From Actinomycetota bacterium (GTDB taxonomy: Bacteria > Actinomycetota > Actinomycetes > JACCUZ01): a stretch of 64,000 bases of DNA. The notes below the pieces were generated by a model that was not told where the DNA came from, made no database searches, and saw only the letters and a list, made by a program, of their open reading frames with translations. Below, one piece after another: positions 1 to 8,843 of the stretch. The stretch spans positions 24,770-88,769 of the forward strand of contig JAVEDI010000056.1 of the NCBI GenBank assembly GCA_030841035.1, given 5' to 3'. Both the position numbers and the translations under genes were made by a program. How positions within the stretch are numbered: the stretch's first letter is position 1; every line of letters begins with the position of its first letter.

Positions 1-1
1 C

Positions 2-1540
2 GAGGACCACCCGCTGCTGGCCGCGGCAGTGCAGGACTGCCGCAGCCAGCCGGGGGAGCTGGTCGAGCTGGAGCTGCGTGTCGCGGGCGAGGGCCACGAG
101 CGGTGGCTGGCCGCGCGCCTCGTCGACCTCGCCACGGTGCCCAGCGTGGGTGGCACGCTCATGGTGCTGCAGGACGTGACGGCGCGAAAGATGCTCGAGC
201 GCGAGCTCACCCACAGCGCGTTCCACGACTCCCTGACCGATCTGCCGAACCGCGCCCTGCTGCGGGACCGGCTGGAGACCGCGATCGCCCGCTCCACCCG
301 GACCGGACAGGGCCTGGCGGTGCTCTTCTTCGACCTGGACAACTTCAAGACCGTGAACGACGGCCTCGGTCACGGCGTCGGGGACGAGCTGCTCCGGACG
401 CTGGCCGAGCGCTTCCGCACCGTGCTGCGACCCGAGGACACCATCGCCCGGATGGGCGGTGACGAGTTCGCCGTCGTCGCCGAGGCGCTGCTCGACCCGG
501 AGATGGCCTCGGGCGTCGCCGAGCGTCTGCTCGCCGTGCTCGCCGTGCCGCTCCCGGTGGGCGGCACCGCCGTACACGTGGGGGCGAGCATCGGCATCGC
601 GATGGCCACCAGTGGCTCGACCGCCGAACAGTTGCTGCGTGACGCCGACGCGGCGATGTACGCCGCCAAGGCCGCGGGCAAGGGCCGGTTCCAGATCTTC
701 GTGCCGGCCATGCACGAGCGGGTGGTGCAACGGCTGGAGATGGAGGCGGACCTGCGTGCCGCGCTGGAGCGTCACGAGTTCACGCTGGACTTCCAGCCCA
801 CCATCGCCCTGCGCGACGGTGCGGTCACCGGGTTCGAAGCCCTGTTGCGATGGAGGCACCCCGACGGTCTGGTACGGCCGGACCAGTTCATCCCGATCGC
901 CGAGGAGACCAGGCTGATCGTGCCGATCGGCCGTTGGGTGCTGCGTGAGGCCTGTATGGAGGCGGTGAGCTGGCAGCAGCCCGGCAAGAGCCTCAGCGTG
1001 GCCGTGAACGTCTCGGTCCGCCAGCTGGAAGACCCGGACCTGCTCAACGACGTGCGACACGCCCTGGTGGCCAGTGGTCTCGAACCGGGTCTGCTCGTTC
1101 TCGAGATCACCGAGAGCACGCTGGTGAGCAACCCGTCGGCGGTGGCCGAGTGCCTCGGGCGGGTCAAGTCGCTCGGCGTGCGGATCGCGGTCGACGACTT
1201 CGGCACGGGATACTCGTCGCTGGCCTACCTGAGGCAGTTCCCTATCGACATCCTCAAGATCGACCGATCGTTCGTGAACGGAATCAGCACGGACACCGCG
1301 GCCGACGTGCTGGTCCGAAGCCTGGTGGAGCTGTCTCGCTCGCTGTCGCTGGAGACCGTGGCCGAGGGGATCGAAACGCTGCAGCAGGCGGAGAAGCTGC
1401 GTGCGGACGGTTGCCAGAGCGGGCAGGGCTTCCTCTTCGCCCGGCCGATGCCCGCCGACCGGGTGCCGCGCTTCCTCGCCGAGGATCGTGGCCTCCCGTG
1501 GGCGGCCTTCGTGGCGCCCGGTCGGAGCAGCGCGCACTGA
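2..1540 (+). CDS. GGDEF-EAL cyclic di-GMP enzyme, 5'-truncated by window edge
   Basis: Cyclic di-GMP turnover protein. The frame is open at the left edge, so the N-terminus is missing. What remains starts with the end of a PAS/PAC-like sensory module (to about position 190). It continues with a diguanylate cyclase domain carrying an intact GGDEF motif (455-469) after the usual LTDLPNR segment, then a full EAL phosphodiesterase domain: EAL at 836-844, DDFGTGYSS from 1193, then KIDRSF and ETVAEGIE segments. Both active-site signatures look intact, so synthesis, hydrolysis or both are possible; many family members use one domain only for regulation. A GTG at 29 is in frame but lies inside the sensory module and is not a credible start. 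It converges on the next gene across a shared hairpin. Confidence 0.93.
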   Translation, partial: EDHPLLAAAVQDCRSQPGELVELELRVAGEGHERWLAARLVDLATVPSVGGTLMVLQDVTARKMLERELTHSAFHDSLTDLPNRALLRDRLETAIARSTRTGQGLAVLFFDLDNFKTVNDGLGHGVGDELLRTLAERFRTVLRPEDTIARMGGDEFAVVAEALLDPEMASGVAERLLAVLAVPLPVGGTAVHVGASIGIAMATSGSTAEQLLRDADAAMYAAKAAGKGRFQIFVPAMHERVVQRLEMEADLRAALERHEFTLDFQPTIALRDGAVTGFEALLRWRHPDGLVRPDQFIPIAEETRLIVPIGRWVLREACMEAVSWQQPGKSLSVAVNVSVRQLEDPDLLNDVRHALVASGLEPGLLVLEITESTLVSNPSAVAECLGRVKSLGVRIAVDDFGTGYSSLAYLRQFPIDILKIDRSFVNGISTDTAADVLVRSLVELSRSLSLETVAEGIETLQQAEKLRADGCQSGQGFLFARPMPADRVPRFLAEDRGLPWAAFVAPGRSSAH

Positions 1541-1570
1541 GGGCCGGCCATCGGAAGATGACCGGCCCTC
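1539..1570. terminator. bidirectional hairpin between convergent genes
   Basis: A perfect 9-bp stem (GAGGGCCGG at 1539-1547 pairing with 1562-1570) with a 14-base loop overlaps the stop codon of the GGDEF-EAL gene and lies 33 bases beyond the stop of the convergent secreted-protein gene. Position and stem strength suit a shared terminator. No U-tract follows, as is common in GC-rich actinobacteria. Confidence 0.6.
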
Positions 1571-1602
1571 CCCTCGTGCCGTGCGGAGCTGCCGGGTTCA
1601 GC

Positions 1603-3462
1603 TCACCTCGCGACGACCGTGTTGGACAGCGCCGAGCGAGGCGAGGTGCCCCGTGCGTTCACGGCTGCGACGTAGAACCGGTAACGGGCGTTCTTCACCA
1701 GCCTCGTGAAGGTCAGGCTGCGCGCCTTTGCCGACACCGTGCGGGTCAGCACGACGCTGCTGCCCACCCTGCGGACGCTGACCCGGTAGCCGGTGATCGA
1801 CGATCCACCGTTGCCGGCCGGTGCCTGCCACACGATCTTGGCCGTGACCTGGCCGCCCTTCGTGCCGCCCAGAGCGACGAGGGACCGAGGTGCCCCGGCC
1901 ACTGTCGCCTTCACCGGCAGGACCGGGACGGAGGGCGCAGCCGGAGGGACCGGCGCGACCGGGGGTGCCGGCGCGACCGGGGGTGCCGGCGCGACCGGGG
2001 GAGGTACGACCACTGCCGGGACGACGACCACGGGTGCCGGCGGGCCGGTGATCGTGTAGGTGTGCGTGACGACAGGGCTGGCGTTGCCGGCGTCGTCGAA
2101 GGCGCGCAGCTTCAGGGTCTGCGAGCTAGTGATGGACAGCTGGCCAGTCACCGGCAGGCTCCCGGTGGTCGGGTCCGGGATGCCGGCGGCCCCCAGGGAG
2201 AACCGAGCCCCGGCTGCGGGCGTGACGGACACGCTCTGCGCGCCGACGTAGGTGCCACCCGGCGGATTCGGCGTCGGAGCGCTCGGTGCGACGGTGTCCT
2301 TGACGACCGTCCTCGTCCGGGGCGGTGGCGCACCGGCCTTGGTGAAGGTCGCGGAGACGGTCAGCGTGCCATCGCCCAGCTGCCGGATCTCGGACATCGG
2401 AACGGTCGTCGACCAGGTACCGGCACCCGTGAGCGGGGCCGGTATGACGGTCGACGAGATCGCAGGTGTGGCAGCGTCCTCGTCGTCGATCGAGACGGCG
2501 ACCTCGGAGGCGTCGAAGGACACGCCGGAGACGGTGAGGTTGCCGGTGCCTTCGGCCGTGGCCTTGTTGATGACGTCGGGCGTGGTCGTGGTGACCGCGT
2601 CGAGCGCAGCAGGCGGGCACGGTGGTGTGAATCCCGGGTCGGGGCCGCCCGTGAGACCGGCCTCGTAGATGGTGACGCCCAGGCGATTGGCCGCAGCGTC
2701 AGTGGTGACCCAGGCCATCGCACGGGTTTCGCCCGCTTCGGCCACCGCGGCGACGTCCTCACCGACATCCTTGTAGATCGCGGTCCAGCCGGTCGGGCCG
2801 AAGGCAGGGTCCCACACGATGGTTCCGGTTGACCCCGCGCCGAAGGTGGCTCGGATGTCGCGCTTTCCCACGACGGCCAGGAAGTCGGGGTTGATCATCC
2901 GCTGCTCGATGTTGGCTTCGGGGATCCTGTTGCCATCGGCCGCAGTCGCGGTCCCGTGGACGACGAAGTCGTCCTTGAGACCGTCCAGGTCGAGGGCGAC
3001 CGCTGTGCCGTGCTCGGCCGTGACGTTGATGGTCGCCTGTCCCTCAGGGGCTTGGCCGGGCTCGAACGCCACGACCTCGTCGCCGGGAAGTAGATCCGGT
3101 GTCGAGCCGTCCCAGCAGACCCCGCCCGGGTGGTTCACCTCCAGCAGCCCTACGTGGGTCTTGGCGTCCTCTCCGACCGTGCCGGACGCGCCCCCGATGA
3201 GCACACCCCCGCGCCACACCTGGAAGGTCAGGGTCTTACCCACGTCCCAGCCCGAGGCAGAGACGAAGTCCCGCTGCGGGAAGATGATGAGGTCATGCGG
3301 CAGTGTCGGCAGCACCGCGGCGGCCTGAGACGAGGGCACCGCGGTGGTCATGAGACCGCCGACGACGGCGGCGGCTACCACGGCGGCGCTGAGGCGGCGC
3401 CGCCGTACGCCCCGCAGGGAACTGTTGGGACGGCAGTGCCGGCCGATCTGCTTGGTCTGCAT
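1603..3462 (-). CDS. secreted fibronectin type III domain protein
   Basis: Predicted exported protein of 619 residues. The ATG at 3462 is chosen because a GGGGGAG Shine-Dalgarno lies 5-6 bases upstream and the product then begins with a classic signal peptide: an arginine-rich stretch around residues 17-23, a hydrophobic core to about 45, and a likely cleavage near SSQA-AA. The mature part has Ig-like beta-rich segments. A proline-rich linker made of repeated PPVAPA units follows (coding about 1930-2010). The last roughly 100 residues form a fibronectin type III domain, with GYRVSVRRV and YRFYVAAVNARG strands. No enzymatic motif is visible. The likely role is adhesion, surface binding or matrix association, inferred from architecture only. 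It is transcribed alone, convergent with the GGDEF-EAL gene. Confidence 0.85.
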   Translation of the reverse strand: MQTKQIGRHCRPNSSLRGVRRRRLSAAVVAAAVVGGLMTTAVPSSQAAAVLPTLPHDLIIFPQRDFVSASGWDVGKTLTFQVWRGGVLIGGASGTVGEDAKTHVGLLEVNHPGGVCWDGSTPDLLPGDEVVAFEPGQAPEGQATINVTAEHGTAVALDLDGLKDDFVVHGTATAADGNRIPEANIEQRMINPDFLAVVGKRDIRATFGAGSTGTIVWDPAFGPTGWTAIYKDVGEDVAAVAEAGETRAMAWVTTDAAANRLGVTIYEAGLTGGPDPGFTPPCPPAALDAVTTTTPDVINKATAEGTGNLTVSGVSFDASEVAVSIDDEDAATPAISSTVIPAPLTGAGTWSTTVPMSEIRQLGDGTLTVSATFTKAGAPPPRTRTVVKDTVAPSAPTPNPPGGTYVGAQSVSVTPAAGARFSLGAAGIPDPTTGSLPVTGQLSITSSQTLKLRAFDDAGNASPVVTHTYTITGPPAPVVVVPAVVVPPPVAPAPPVAPAPPVAPVPPAAPSVPVLPVKATVAGAPRSLVALGGTKGGQVTAKIVWQAPAGNGGSSITGYRVSVRRVGSSVVLTRTVSAKARSLTFTRLVKNARYRFYVAAVNARGTSPRSALSNTVVAR

Positions 3463-3747
3463 GGAGGCTCCCCCAATGACGCGCCGCGGCGGTGGCAGGG
3501 GAGAGACCAGGTTTCCCCCGATCATCCGACGCAGAGCGGATCTCGGTGCCGGGTACCTGTGCACTCGGCCCCCTCACCATCTCCGATGCGGTATCGGAAA
3601 TCTGTGGTCAACCTGCCGAAATGCCTGATAGATCAAGGGGTTCTGCGGTCGCGAGCCCAGCCCCTCTCAACACATTCTGAGCAACGCCTGAGATGGGCGA
3701 GGGCCCGATCGGGTTTCGCGCCGGGCCCAGGGGCGCACAAACATCAC
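3463..3747. other. 285-base divergent intergenic region with small inverted repeat
   Basis: Gene-free region between the divergent secreted-protein gene and the membrane-anchored protein gene. It contains the interrupted palindrome TCCGAT-N5-ATCGGA at 3582-3598, about 120 bases before the secreted-protein start, a plausible operator. It is visibly less GC-rich around 3590-3680 than the flanking genes, as expected for promoter DNA. I saw no convincing ORF, tRNA or riboswitch motif here. Confidence 0.4.
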
Positions 3748-4320
3748 ATGCAGCCGCGTGAGGCGTCGTCCCGCAGCGAGGAAGCTCCCGCGGCTGAAGC
3801 CGGCTCGACGCTGGCTGACGTGCACGCTGGCGACGTGGCGGTCGCCGGTCGCCCGTGGAGGCTGGCCGCGATCACGGCCCTGAGTCTCGTCGTGCTGCTC
3901 GGCGCCGCGGGCCTCTTCGGGGTGCGCTCGCGCACCGTGAGCGCCAGCGGCGGGGGCTACGACCTGTCGCTGACCTACCCACGGGTCGCGAGGGCCGGTC
4001 TGGACGTCCCGTGGCACGTCACCTTGCGGCACGAGGGGGGCTTCCAGGGACAGCGCGCGATCACCCTGGCAGTCACCGCCCGCTACTTCGACATCTATGA
4101 GACCCAGGGCTTCCACCCCGAGCCCGACACCGAGACGCGCGACGGCGAATTCCTCTATCTGAGCTTCACCCCGCCCCCCGCCGGGGACGTCTTCGAGCTC
4201 GACTTCGACACCTACGTGCAGCCGTCCAGCCAGATCGGGCGTCACGCCGACCTGTGGCTGGTCCAAGGCGGGCGGCACCGTGTCGTCGGGGTGTCGTTCT
4301 CCACCTGGCTGGTGCCCTGA
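3748..4320 (+). CDS. single-pass membrane-anchored protein upstream of yetF-like gene
   Basis: A 190-residue protein of unknown function. It starts with a polar, acidic cytoplasmic tail of about 35 residues, has one transmembrane helix (about residues 36-58, rich in L, V and A), and continues into a beta-rich extracytoplasmic domain. No catalytic motif is recognised. The ATG at 3748 is chosen because the frame upstream lacks coding character. Its stop overlaps the start of the DUF421 gene by one base (TGATG), so the two are translationally coupled and probably act as a pair at the membrane. Confidence 0.8.
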   Translation: MQPREASSRSEEAPAAEAGSTLADVHAGDVAVAGRPWRLAAITALSLVVLLGAAGLFGVRSRTVSASGGGYDLSLTYPRVARAGLDVPWHVTLRHEGGFQGQRAITLAVTARYFDIYETQGFHPEPDTETRDGEFLYLSFTPPPAGDVFELDFDTYVQPSSQIGRHADLWLVQGGRHRVVGVSFSTWLVP

Positions 4321-4802
4321 TGGAGATCGTGTTCCGCGCCACGTTCATCTTCTTCTTCCTGTGGCTGATCACCCGCGTCGTCGGCCGGTCGACGCTAGGC
4401 GAGCTGAGCACCTTCCAGCTGCTGCTCTACGTCACCATGGGCGACCTGGTGCAGCAGTCGGTGACCCAGCAGGACTACTCCGTCTCCTCCGGTGTCCTGG
4501 CCGTGGGTGTCTTCGCGTTGCTCACCGTCGGGCTGACCTACGCCAAGTACCGGTGGCCCCGCACGCGCCGGGTCATCCACGGGACGCCGCTGGTCGTCGT
4601 GAAGGACGGTCAGCCGGCGATGGAGGTGATGCGGGCGGAGCGGCTCACCCTGGACGACCTGATGGCCTCCGCGCGCGAGAACGGCATCGCGAGGTTCGCC
4701 GACATCACCCTGGCCGTGCTCGAGGCGGACGGGAAGATCTCGTTCTTCACCCGTAGCAGCGAGAGCAGCGGTGCCCCGGAACGCCCGGCCGCCGCGTCGT
4801 GA
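4320..4802 (+). CDS. DUF421 / YetF-like membrane protein
   Basis: A 160-residue YetF-family protein. The N-terminal half has hydrophobic helices (about residues 1-22, 32-50 and 58-78). The C-terminal half is the soluble DUF421 domain, visible as TPLVVVKDG followed by LTLDDLMASARENGI and a short beta region. Family members are found in stress and sporulation contexts, but the biochemical role is not established. The start codon shares a base with the upstream stop, indicating coupling with the single-pass protein before it. The gene is convergent with the PoxB-like gene; only 9 bases separate the two stops. Confidence 0.85.
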   Translation: MEIVFRATFIFFFLWLITRVVGRSTLGELSTFQLLLYVTMGDLVQQSVTQQDYSVSSGVLAVGVFALLTVGLTYAKYRWPRTRRVIHGTPLVVVKDGQPAMEVMRAERLTLDDLMASARENGIARFADITLAVLEADGKISFFTRSSESSGAPERPAAAS

Positions 4803-4811
4803 CGCGACGCG

Positions 4812-6617
4812 TCAGGACGGCTTCCCACCCGGCAGGAACTCCTGCACCTTCGTCTTGACCCCTTCCTTGATGACGTCGATCCGGTCCGAGTCGCCGCGCA
4901 CGATGGACTGGAGGGCTTTTTCCAGCTGGTCCCACGTGGCGTGCGGCGGGATCGGCGGCACCGCGGGATCGGTGAGGAACTCCACGACGCACGGCCGGTC
5001 GGCGCCGAGCGCCTCGTCCCACGCCGGCGCGACCTGCTCGGGTGTCTCGACGAGGATGCCGGGCAGCCCGAGGGTGCGCGCGAAGCCCGCGTAAGGGAAG
5101 TCGGGCAGCTGCTGCGACGGTAGGAACTGTGGCGAGCCGCCCATCGCACGCAGCTCCCAGGTGACCTGGTTGAGGTCGTTGTTGTGCAGCACCGCGACGA
5201 CCAGCCGCGGGTCGGTCCAGTCCCGCCAGCAGCTCGCCACCGTGATCAGCTCGTTGATGCCGTTCATCTGCATCGCGCCGTCGCCGACCAGTGCATAGGC
5301 CGGCCTGCCCGGATGGGCGAACTTCGCGCCGACGGCGTAGGGCAGGGCGCATCCCATCGTCGCCAGCGTGCCGGACAGGGTGCCACGCATGCGTCCGCGC
5401 ATCACGATGTGTCGGGCGTACCAGTTGGTCCCGGAGCCGGAGTCGGCGGTCACCATCGCGTCGTCGGGCAGCCGTGGCGAGAGCTCATGGAAGACGCGCT
5501 CCGGGTTGATGGGGTCGGCGCTGACGGCTGCGCGCCGGTCCAGTACCTCCCACCAGCGGGCGACGTTCTTCTGCACTGTCTCCTGCCACGTCCGGTCGGT
5601 CTTGCGGTCCAGCAGCGGGAGCAAGGCGCGCAGCGTCGACTTCGCGTCGCCGACGAGATTGACCTCGAACGGGTAGCGCAGCCCGACCATCGTCGGGTCG
5701 ATGTCTATCTGCACGCCGCGGGCGCCCGGCCGGTCACCGTCGTAGGGCGGGAGGAACTGCGAGTAGGGAAAGTTGGACCCGATGACCAACAACGTGTCGC
5801 AGTCGGTCATCAGCTCGTAGGAGGGCCGGGTCCCGAGCAACCCGATGGCGCCGGTCACCCACGGCAGCTCGTCGGACAGCACGTCCTTGCCGAGCAGCGC
5901 CTTGGCGACGCCGGCGCCGAGCAGTTCCGCGAGCTCCTTGACCTCCTCCGCGGCGCCGCGCGCCCCCTGCCCGACCAGGACGGCGACCCGCTCACCGCTG
6001 TTCAGGACGTCGGCGGCCCGCCGGAGGTCATGGTCGGCCGGGACCGTCGCGGGCCAGGTCTGGTCAAGGCTGGACGGCACCATCTTGAACGCGTGCGCGG
6101 GCGGCGTGTACTCGAGCTCCTGTACGTCGGCGGGCAGGATCACCGCCGTGACGGTACGTCGGCTCGCAGCGATGCGCATCGCCCGGTCGAGGACGTTGGG
6201 CAGCTGCTCCGGCACGGTGACCATCTGGCAGTAGTCCGCTGCGACGTCCTTGAAGAGGCTCAGCAGGTCGACCTCCTGCTGGTAGGCGCCACCCATGGCC
6301 GACCGACTGGTCTGGCCGACGATCGCGACGAGGGGCACGTGGTCGAGCTTGGCGTCGTACAGCCCGTTGAGCAGGTGGATGGCACCCGGCCCGCTGGTGC
6401 CCACGCAGACGCCGGTCCGGCCACTGAGCTTTGCGTAGCCCACGGCCTCGAGCGCGGCCAGCTCCTCGTGCCGTGCCTGGATGAAGCGTGGCCGGTCGCC
6501 GGCGCGCTCCCAGGCGGCGAGCAGCCCGTTGATCCCGTCCCCGCCGTAGCCGAAGACGTGCTCCACCTGCCAGTCGCGCAGGCGCTGCAGGACGTGGTCG
6601 CCGACCGTCGTGCTCAT
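4812..6617 (-). CDS. thiamine-diphosphate enzyme, pyruvate oxidase/PoxB-like
   Basis: A 601-residue member of the pyruvate oxidase / acetolactate synthase superfamily. The three expected domains are visible. The N-terminal Pyr domain carries the catalytic glutamate in ARHEE (E51). The central domain has a nucleotide-binding look. The C-terminal PP domain has the ThDP-Mg motif GDG at 445-447 ending in NND. Overall it resembles quinone-dependent pyruvate dehydrogenases (PoxB, pyruvate to acetate and CO2) more than acetolactate synthase, but substrate choice cannot be read from sequence. The ATG at 6617 has an AGGAGC ribosome site 5 bases upstream. It is divergent from the LLM oxidoreductase gene with a small inverted repeat between them. 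Confidence 0.87.
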   Translation of the reverse strand: MSTTVGDHVLQRLRDWQVEHVFGYGGDGINGLLAAWERAGDRPRFIQARHEELAALEAVGYAKLSGRTGVCVGTSGPGAIHLLNGLYDAKLDHVPLVAIVGQTSRSAMGGAYQQEVDLLSLFKDVAADYCQMVTVPEQLPNVLDRAMRIAASRRTVTAVILPADVQELEYTPPAHAFKMVPSSLDQTWPATVPADHDLRRAADVLNSGERVAVLVGQGARGAAEEVKELAELLGAGVAKALLGKDVLSDELPWVTGAIGLLGTRPSYELMTDCDTLLVIGSNFPYSQFLPPYDGDRPGARGVQIDIDPTMVGLRYPFEVNLVGDAKSTLRALLPLLDRKTDRTWQETVQKNVARWWEVLDRRAAVSADPINPERVFHELSPRLPDDAMVTADSGSGTNWYARHIVMRGRMRGTLSGTLATMGCALPYAVGAKFAHPGRPAYALVGDGAMQMNGINELITVASCWRDWTDPRLVVAVLHNNDLNQVTWELRAMGGSPQFLPSQQLPDFPYAGFARTLGLPGILVETPEQVAPAWDEALGADRPCVVEFLTDPAVPPIPPHATWDQLEKALQSIVRGDSDRIDVIKEGVKTKVQEFLPGGKPS

Positions 6618-6644
6618 CGGGGCTCCTTCTCGGGGCTGCCATGA

Positions 6645-6661
6645 CCGAGGCATGACCTCGG
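6645..6661. promoter_or_regulatory. inverted repeat between divergent poxB-like and LLM genes
   Basis: CCGAGG-N5-CCTCGG (6645-6661) sits in the 107-base gap between the two divergent start codons. A short dyad in this place is a reasonable operator candidate for both genes. Six-base arms occur by chance fairly often in DNA this GC-rich, so confidence is low. Confidence 0.3.
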
Positions 6662-6724
6662 CCGGGGTGGGAACGTGCGGTCCAGCCCCACACCCGTCGG
6701 AACCTGCCCCGTGGAGGAGCGACC

Positions 6725-7678
6725 ATGCGCCTGGGCTATTTCCTCAGCTGTGAGGAGTACGACCCGCAGCAGCTCGTCGAGCAGGCCCGGTTGGCCGAGG
6801 AGGCCGGCTTCGAGGGACTGTGGATCAGCGACCACTTCCACCCGTGGAACGACCAGCAGGGGCAGAGCCCGTTCGTATGGGGCGTGATCGGCGCGATCTC
6901 GCAGGTCTGCAGGCTGCCGGTGACCACAGCGGTCACGGCACCGACCATGCGCGTCCACCCCGCCGTCGTGGCGCAGGCCGCGGCCACCGCCGCCGTACAG
7001 CTGGAGGGTCGCTTCACCCTCGGTGTCGGCACGGGCGAGGCGCTCAACGAGCACATCCTGGGAGCTGCCTGGCCCAGTGAGCCGGTGCGCCTGGAGATGC
7101 TCGAGGAGGCGGTCGGCCTGATCCGCGAGCTGTGGCAGGGCGAGTTCACCTACCACTACGGGAAGCACTACACCGTGGAGAACGCCCGGATCTACACGCG
7201 CCCTGCCGAGCCCCCGAAGGTCTACGTGTCCGCGTTCGGCGACAGGTCCTTCGAGCTGGCGCTGCGCATCGGCGACGGTTTCATGACGACGCAGCCCGAT
7301 GCCGGGCACGTCAAGGAGTGGAAGGCCGCAGCCGGTGCCGACAAGCCGACCCAGGCCGGCTACAAGGTGTGCGTCGCCGACACGGAGGACGAGGGTGTGG
7401 AGATCGCGCACCGCCTGTGGGCCAATGCCGGCCTCCCGGGCGAGCTCTCGCAGGTGCTGCCCTCACCGAAGCACTTCGAACAGGCAAGCGAGCTGGTGAC
7501 CGAGGAGATGACCCGCGAGTCGACGGTCTGCGGCAAGGACGTCGACCGGCACGTCGAGGCGTTCCAGCCGTTCTCGGACGCCGGCTTCGACGAGGTGTAC
7601 ATCGCCAACATGGGCCCGCACTACCGCCAGTTCTTCGACCTGTACCGCGACGAGGTGCTGCCCCGGCTCAGGGGCTGA
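6725..7678 (+). CDS. F420-dependent LLM-class oxidoreductase (Fgd-like)
   Basis: A 317-residue luciferase-like TIM-barrel flavin/F420 enzyme. The N-terminus (LGYFLS, then AGFEGLWISDHFHPW), GVGTGEALNEH and the YVSAFGDRSFELALRIGDG segment match the family of F420-dependent glucose-6-phosphate-dehydrogenase-like enzymes (TIGR03557 type). It probably moves a hydride between a small alcohol or aldehyde substrate and F420; the substrate is unknown. The ATG at 6725 has GGAGG at 6713-6717. Its use of F420 supports an actinobacterial host. It is convergent with the epimerase gene, 12 bases away. Confidence 0.88.
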   Translation: MRLGYFLSCEEYDPQQLVEQARLAEEAGFEGLWISDHFHPWNDQQGQSPFVWGVIGAISQVCRLPVTTAVTAPTMRVHPAVVAQAAATAAVQLEGRFTLGVGTGEALNEHILGAAWPSEPVRLEMLEEAVGLIRELWQGEFTYHYGKHYTVENARIYTRPAEPPKVYVSAFGDRSFELALRIGDGFMTTQPDAGHVKEWKAAAGADKPTQAGYKVCVADTEDEGVEIAHRLWANAGLPGELSQVLPSPKHFEQASELVTEEMTRESTVCGKDVDRHVEAFQPFSDAGFDEVYIANMGPHYRQFFDLYRDEVLPRLRG

Positions 7679-7690
7679 CGGCGCCGCGCC

Positions 7691-8713
7691 TCAGCGTCGT
7701 CCGCGCGGTGCGAGCACCTTGCTCCGGGTACCGGCTCCTCGTCGCATGCCCTCCAGCAGCTCGGCGAGCGCGGCTCTCGCGTCGCGGTGCGCGTGCCAGT
7801 CGAGCTCGTCGCGGGCGCGGCCGGTGGCCATCACGGGCGCGCACATCGCGAGGTCGACCCAGCCGGGGTCGGTCGGTTGCAGCCGGGCGCGCCACGTCAG
7901 GCTCGCGGCGAGTCGCACGACGCGCGGCGGGACCGGCACCCGACGACCGCCGAGCGCCTCGGCGAGCAGATGCGGTGTGATGACCGGCGTCCCGGCCAGG
8001 TTGAACGCGCCCTGCGCCTGACGAGCCAGCATCCGCACCACGGCATCGGCCACGTCCTCGGCGTGCACGACCTGGAAGACCGCGGCGTCGGGCACCGGCA
8101 CCACCGGCAGGTGGCGTGCCCCCAGGAGGCGGCTCGGCACGAGCGGGCCGAGGAAGTAGCGAGCGACCTCGCTCCCGGCGTCCTGCTGAAAGATCAGGCC
8201 GGGTCGTAGCCGGGCGACGACGGCGGCGCCGGGGCGCTGCGCGTGGTCGTCGAGCAGTCGCTCCACGGCCACCTTGTGCCGTGAGTAGGACGAGGTGGGT
8301 ACGCCGTCCGTCGGCCAGCTCTCGTCCACGACCTCGGTCTTCGGAGCCGGGCTGTACGCGCCCACCGAGGACGCGTGCACCAGGTGTGGCACCCGGCTGC
8401 GCGCGACGGCATCGAACACCTGCCGGCTGCCCCCGACGTTGACCCGCTCCAGAAGGTCTTCGTCGCGCGCGGGCTGGATCAGCCACGCGAGGTGCACGAC
8501 CGCGTCCGAGCCGGCCATCGCCTCGTCCAGCGCCGCCGACGCGTCACCCGCCAGGTCCGCCGTGACCCAGCGGACCCGGTCGTACGCCGGCTCGCCGCGC
8601 TCGGGGCGTCGCCGGGCGACCCCGACGACCTGCCAGGTCGGGTGATCGACGGCCAGGCGCCGCAGCAGAGCGGTTCCGAGGTTGCCGCTGGCACCGGTCA
8701 CCGTCACCTGCAT
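7691..8713 (-). CDS. NAD-dependent epimerase/dehydratase (extended SDR)
   Basis: A 340-residue extended short-chain dehydrogenase. The Rossmann motif TGASGNLG is at the very N-terminus, VTADLAGD follows, and the catalytic pattern is seen as a serine in HASSVGAYSP followed by SYSRHK, consistent with YxxxK. The C-terminal part holds the sugar- or substrate-binding region. The ATG at 8713 has an AGGAGGCGG site about 9 bases upstream. The substrate is unknown; nucleotide-sugar or small-ketone reduction are possible. It is transcribed alone and divergent from the HAD phosphatase gene. Confidence 0.85.
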   Translation of the reverse strand: MQVTVTGASGNLGTALLRRLAVDHPTWQVVGVARRRPERGEPAYDRVRWVTADLAGDASAALDEAMAGSDAVVHLAWLIQPARDEDLLERVNVGGSRQVFDAVARSRVPHLVHASSVGAYSPAPKTEVVDESWPTDGVPTSSYSRHKVAVERLLDDHAQRPGAAVVARLRPGLIFQQDAGSEVARYFLGPLVPSRLLGARHLPVVPVPDAAVFQVVHAEDVADAVVRMLARQAQGAFNLAGTPVITPHLLAEALGGRRVPVPPRVVRLAASLTWRARLQPTDPGWVDLAMCAPVMATGRARDELDWHAHRDARAALAELLEGMRRGAGTRSKVLAPRGRR

Positions 8714-8843
8714 GGTCGGTCCATCCGCCTCCTGTGACCCGCGTCGGCGACGGCGAAACCTCCGGGGGCGGGCGTGACCGCATGGGAGAGCCGCCACCGG
8801 GTAGGCCGGGCGACACCATCCTGAACCGCAAGGGAGACCGCCG

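Noticed and set aside
29..31. GTG as start of the first gene
   Set aside because: The frame is open to the window edge and sequence before it still fits the sensory domain, so the true start lies outside.
3463..3747. Cyclic di-GMP (GEMM) riboswitch before the secreted protein gene
   Set aside because: The conserved GEMM motifs (GGCAAA-like and ACGCAAAGCC-like) are not seen on the minus strand.
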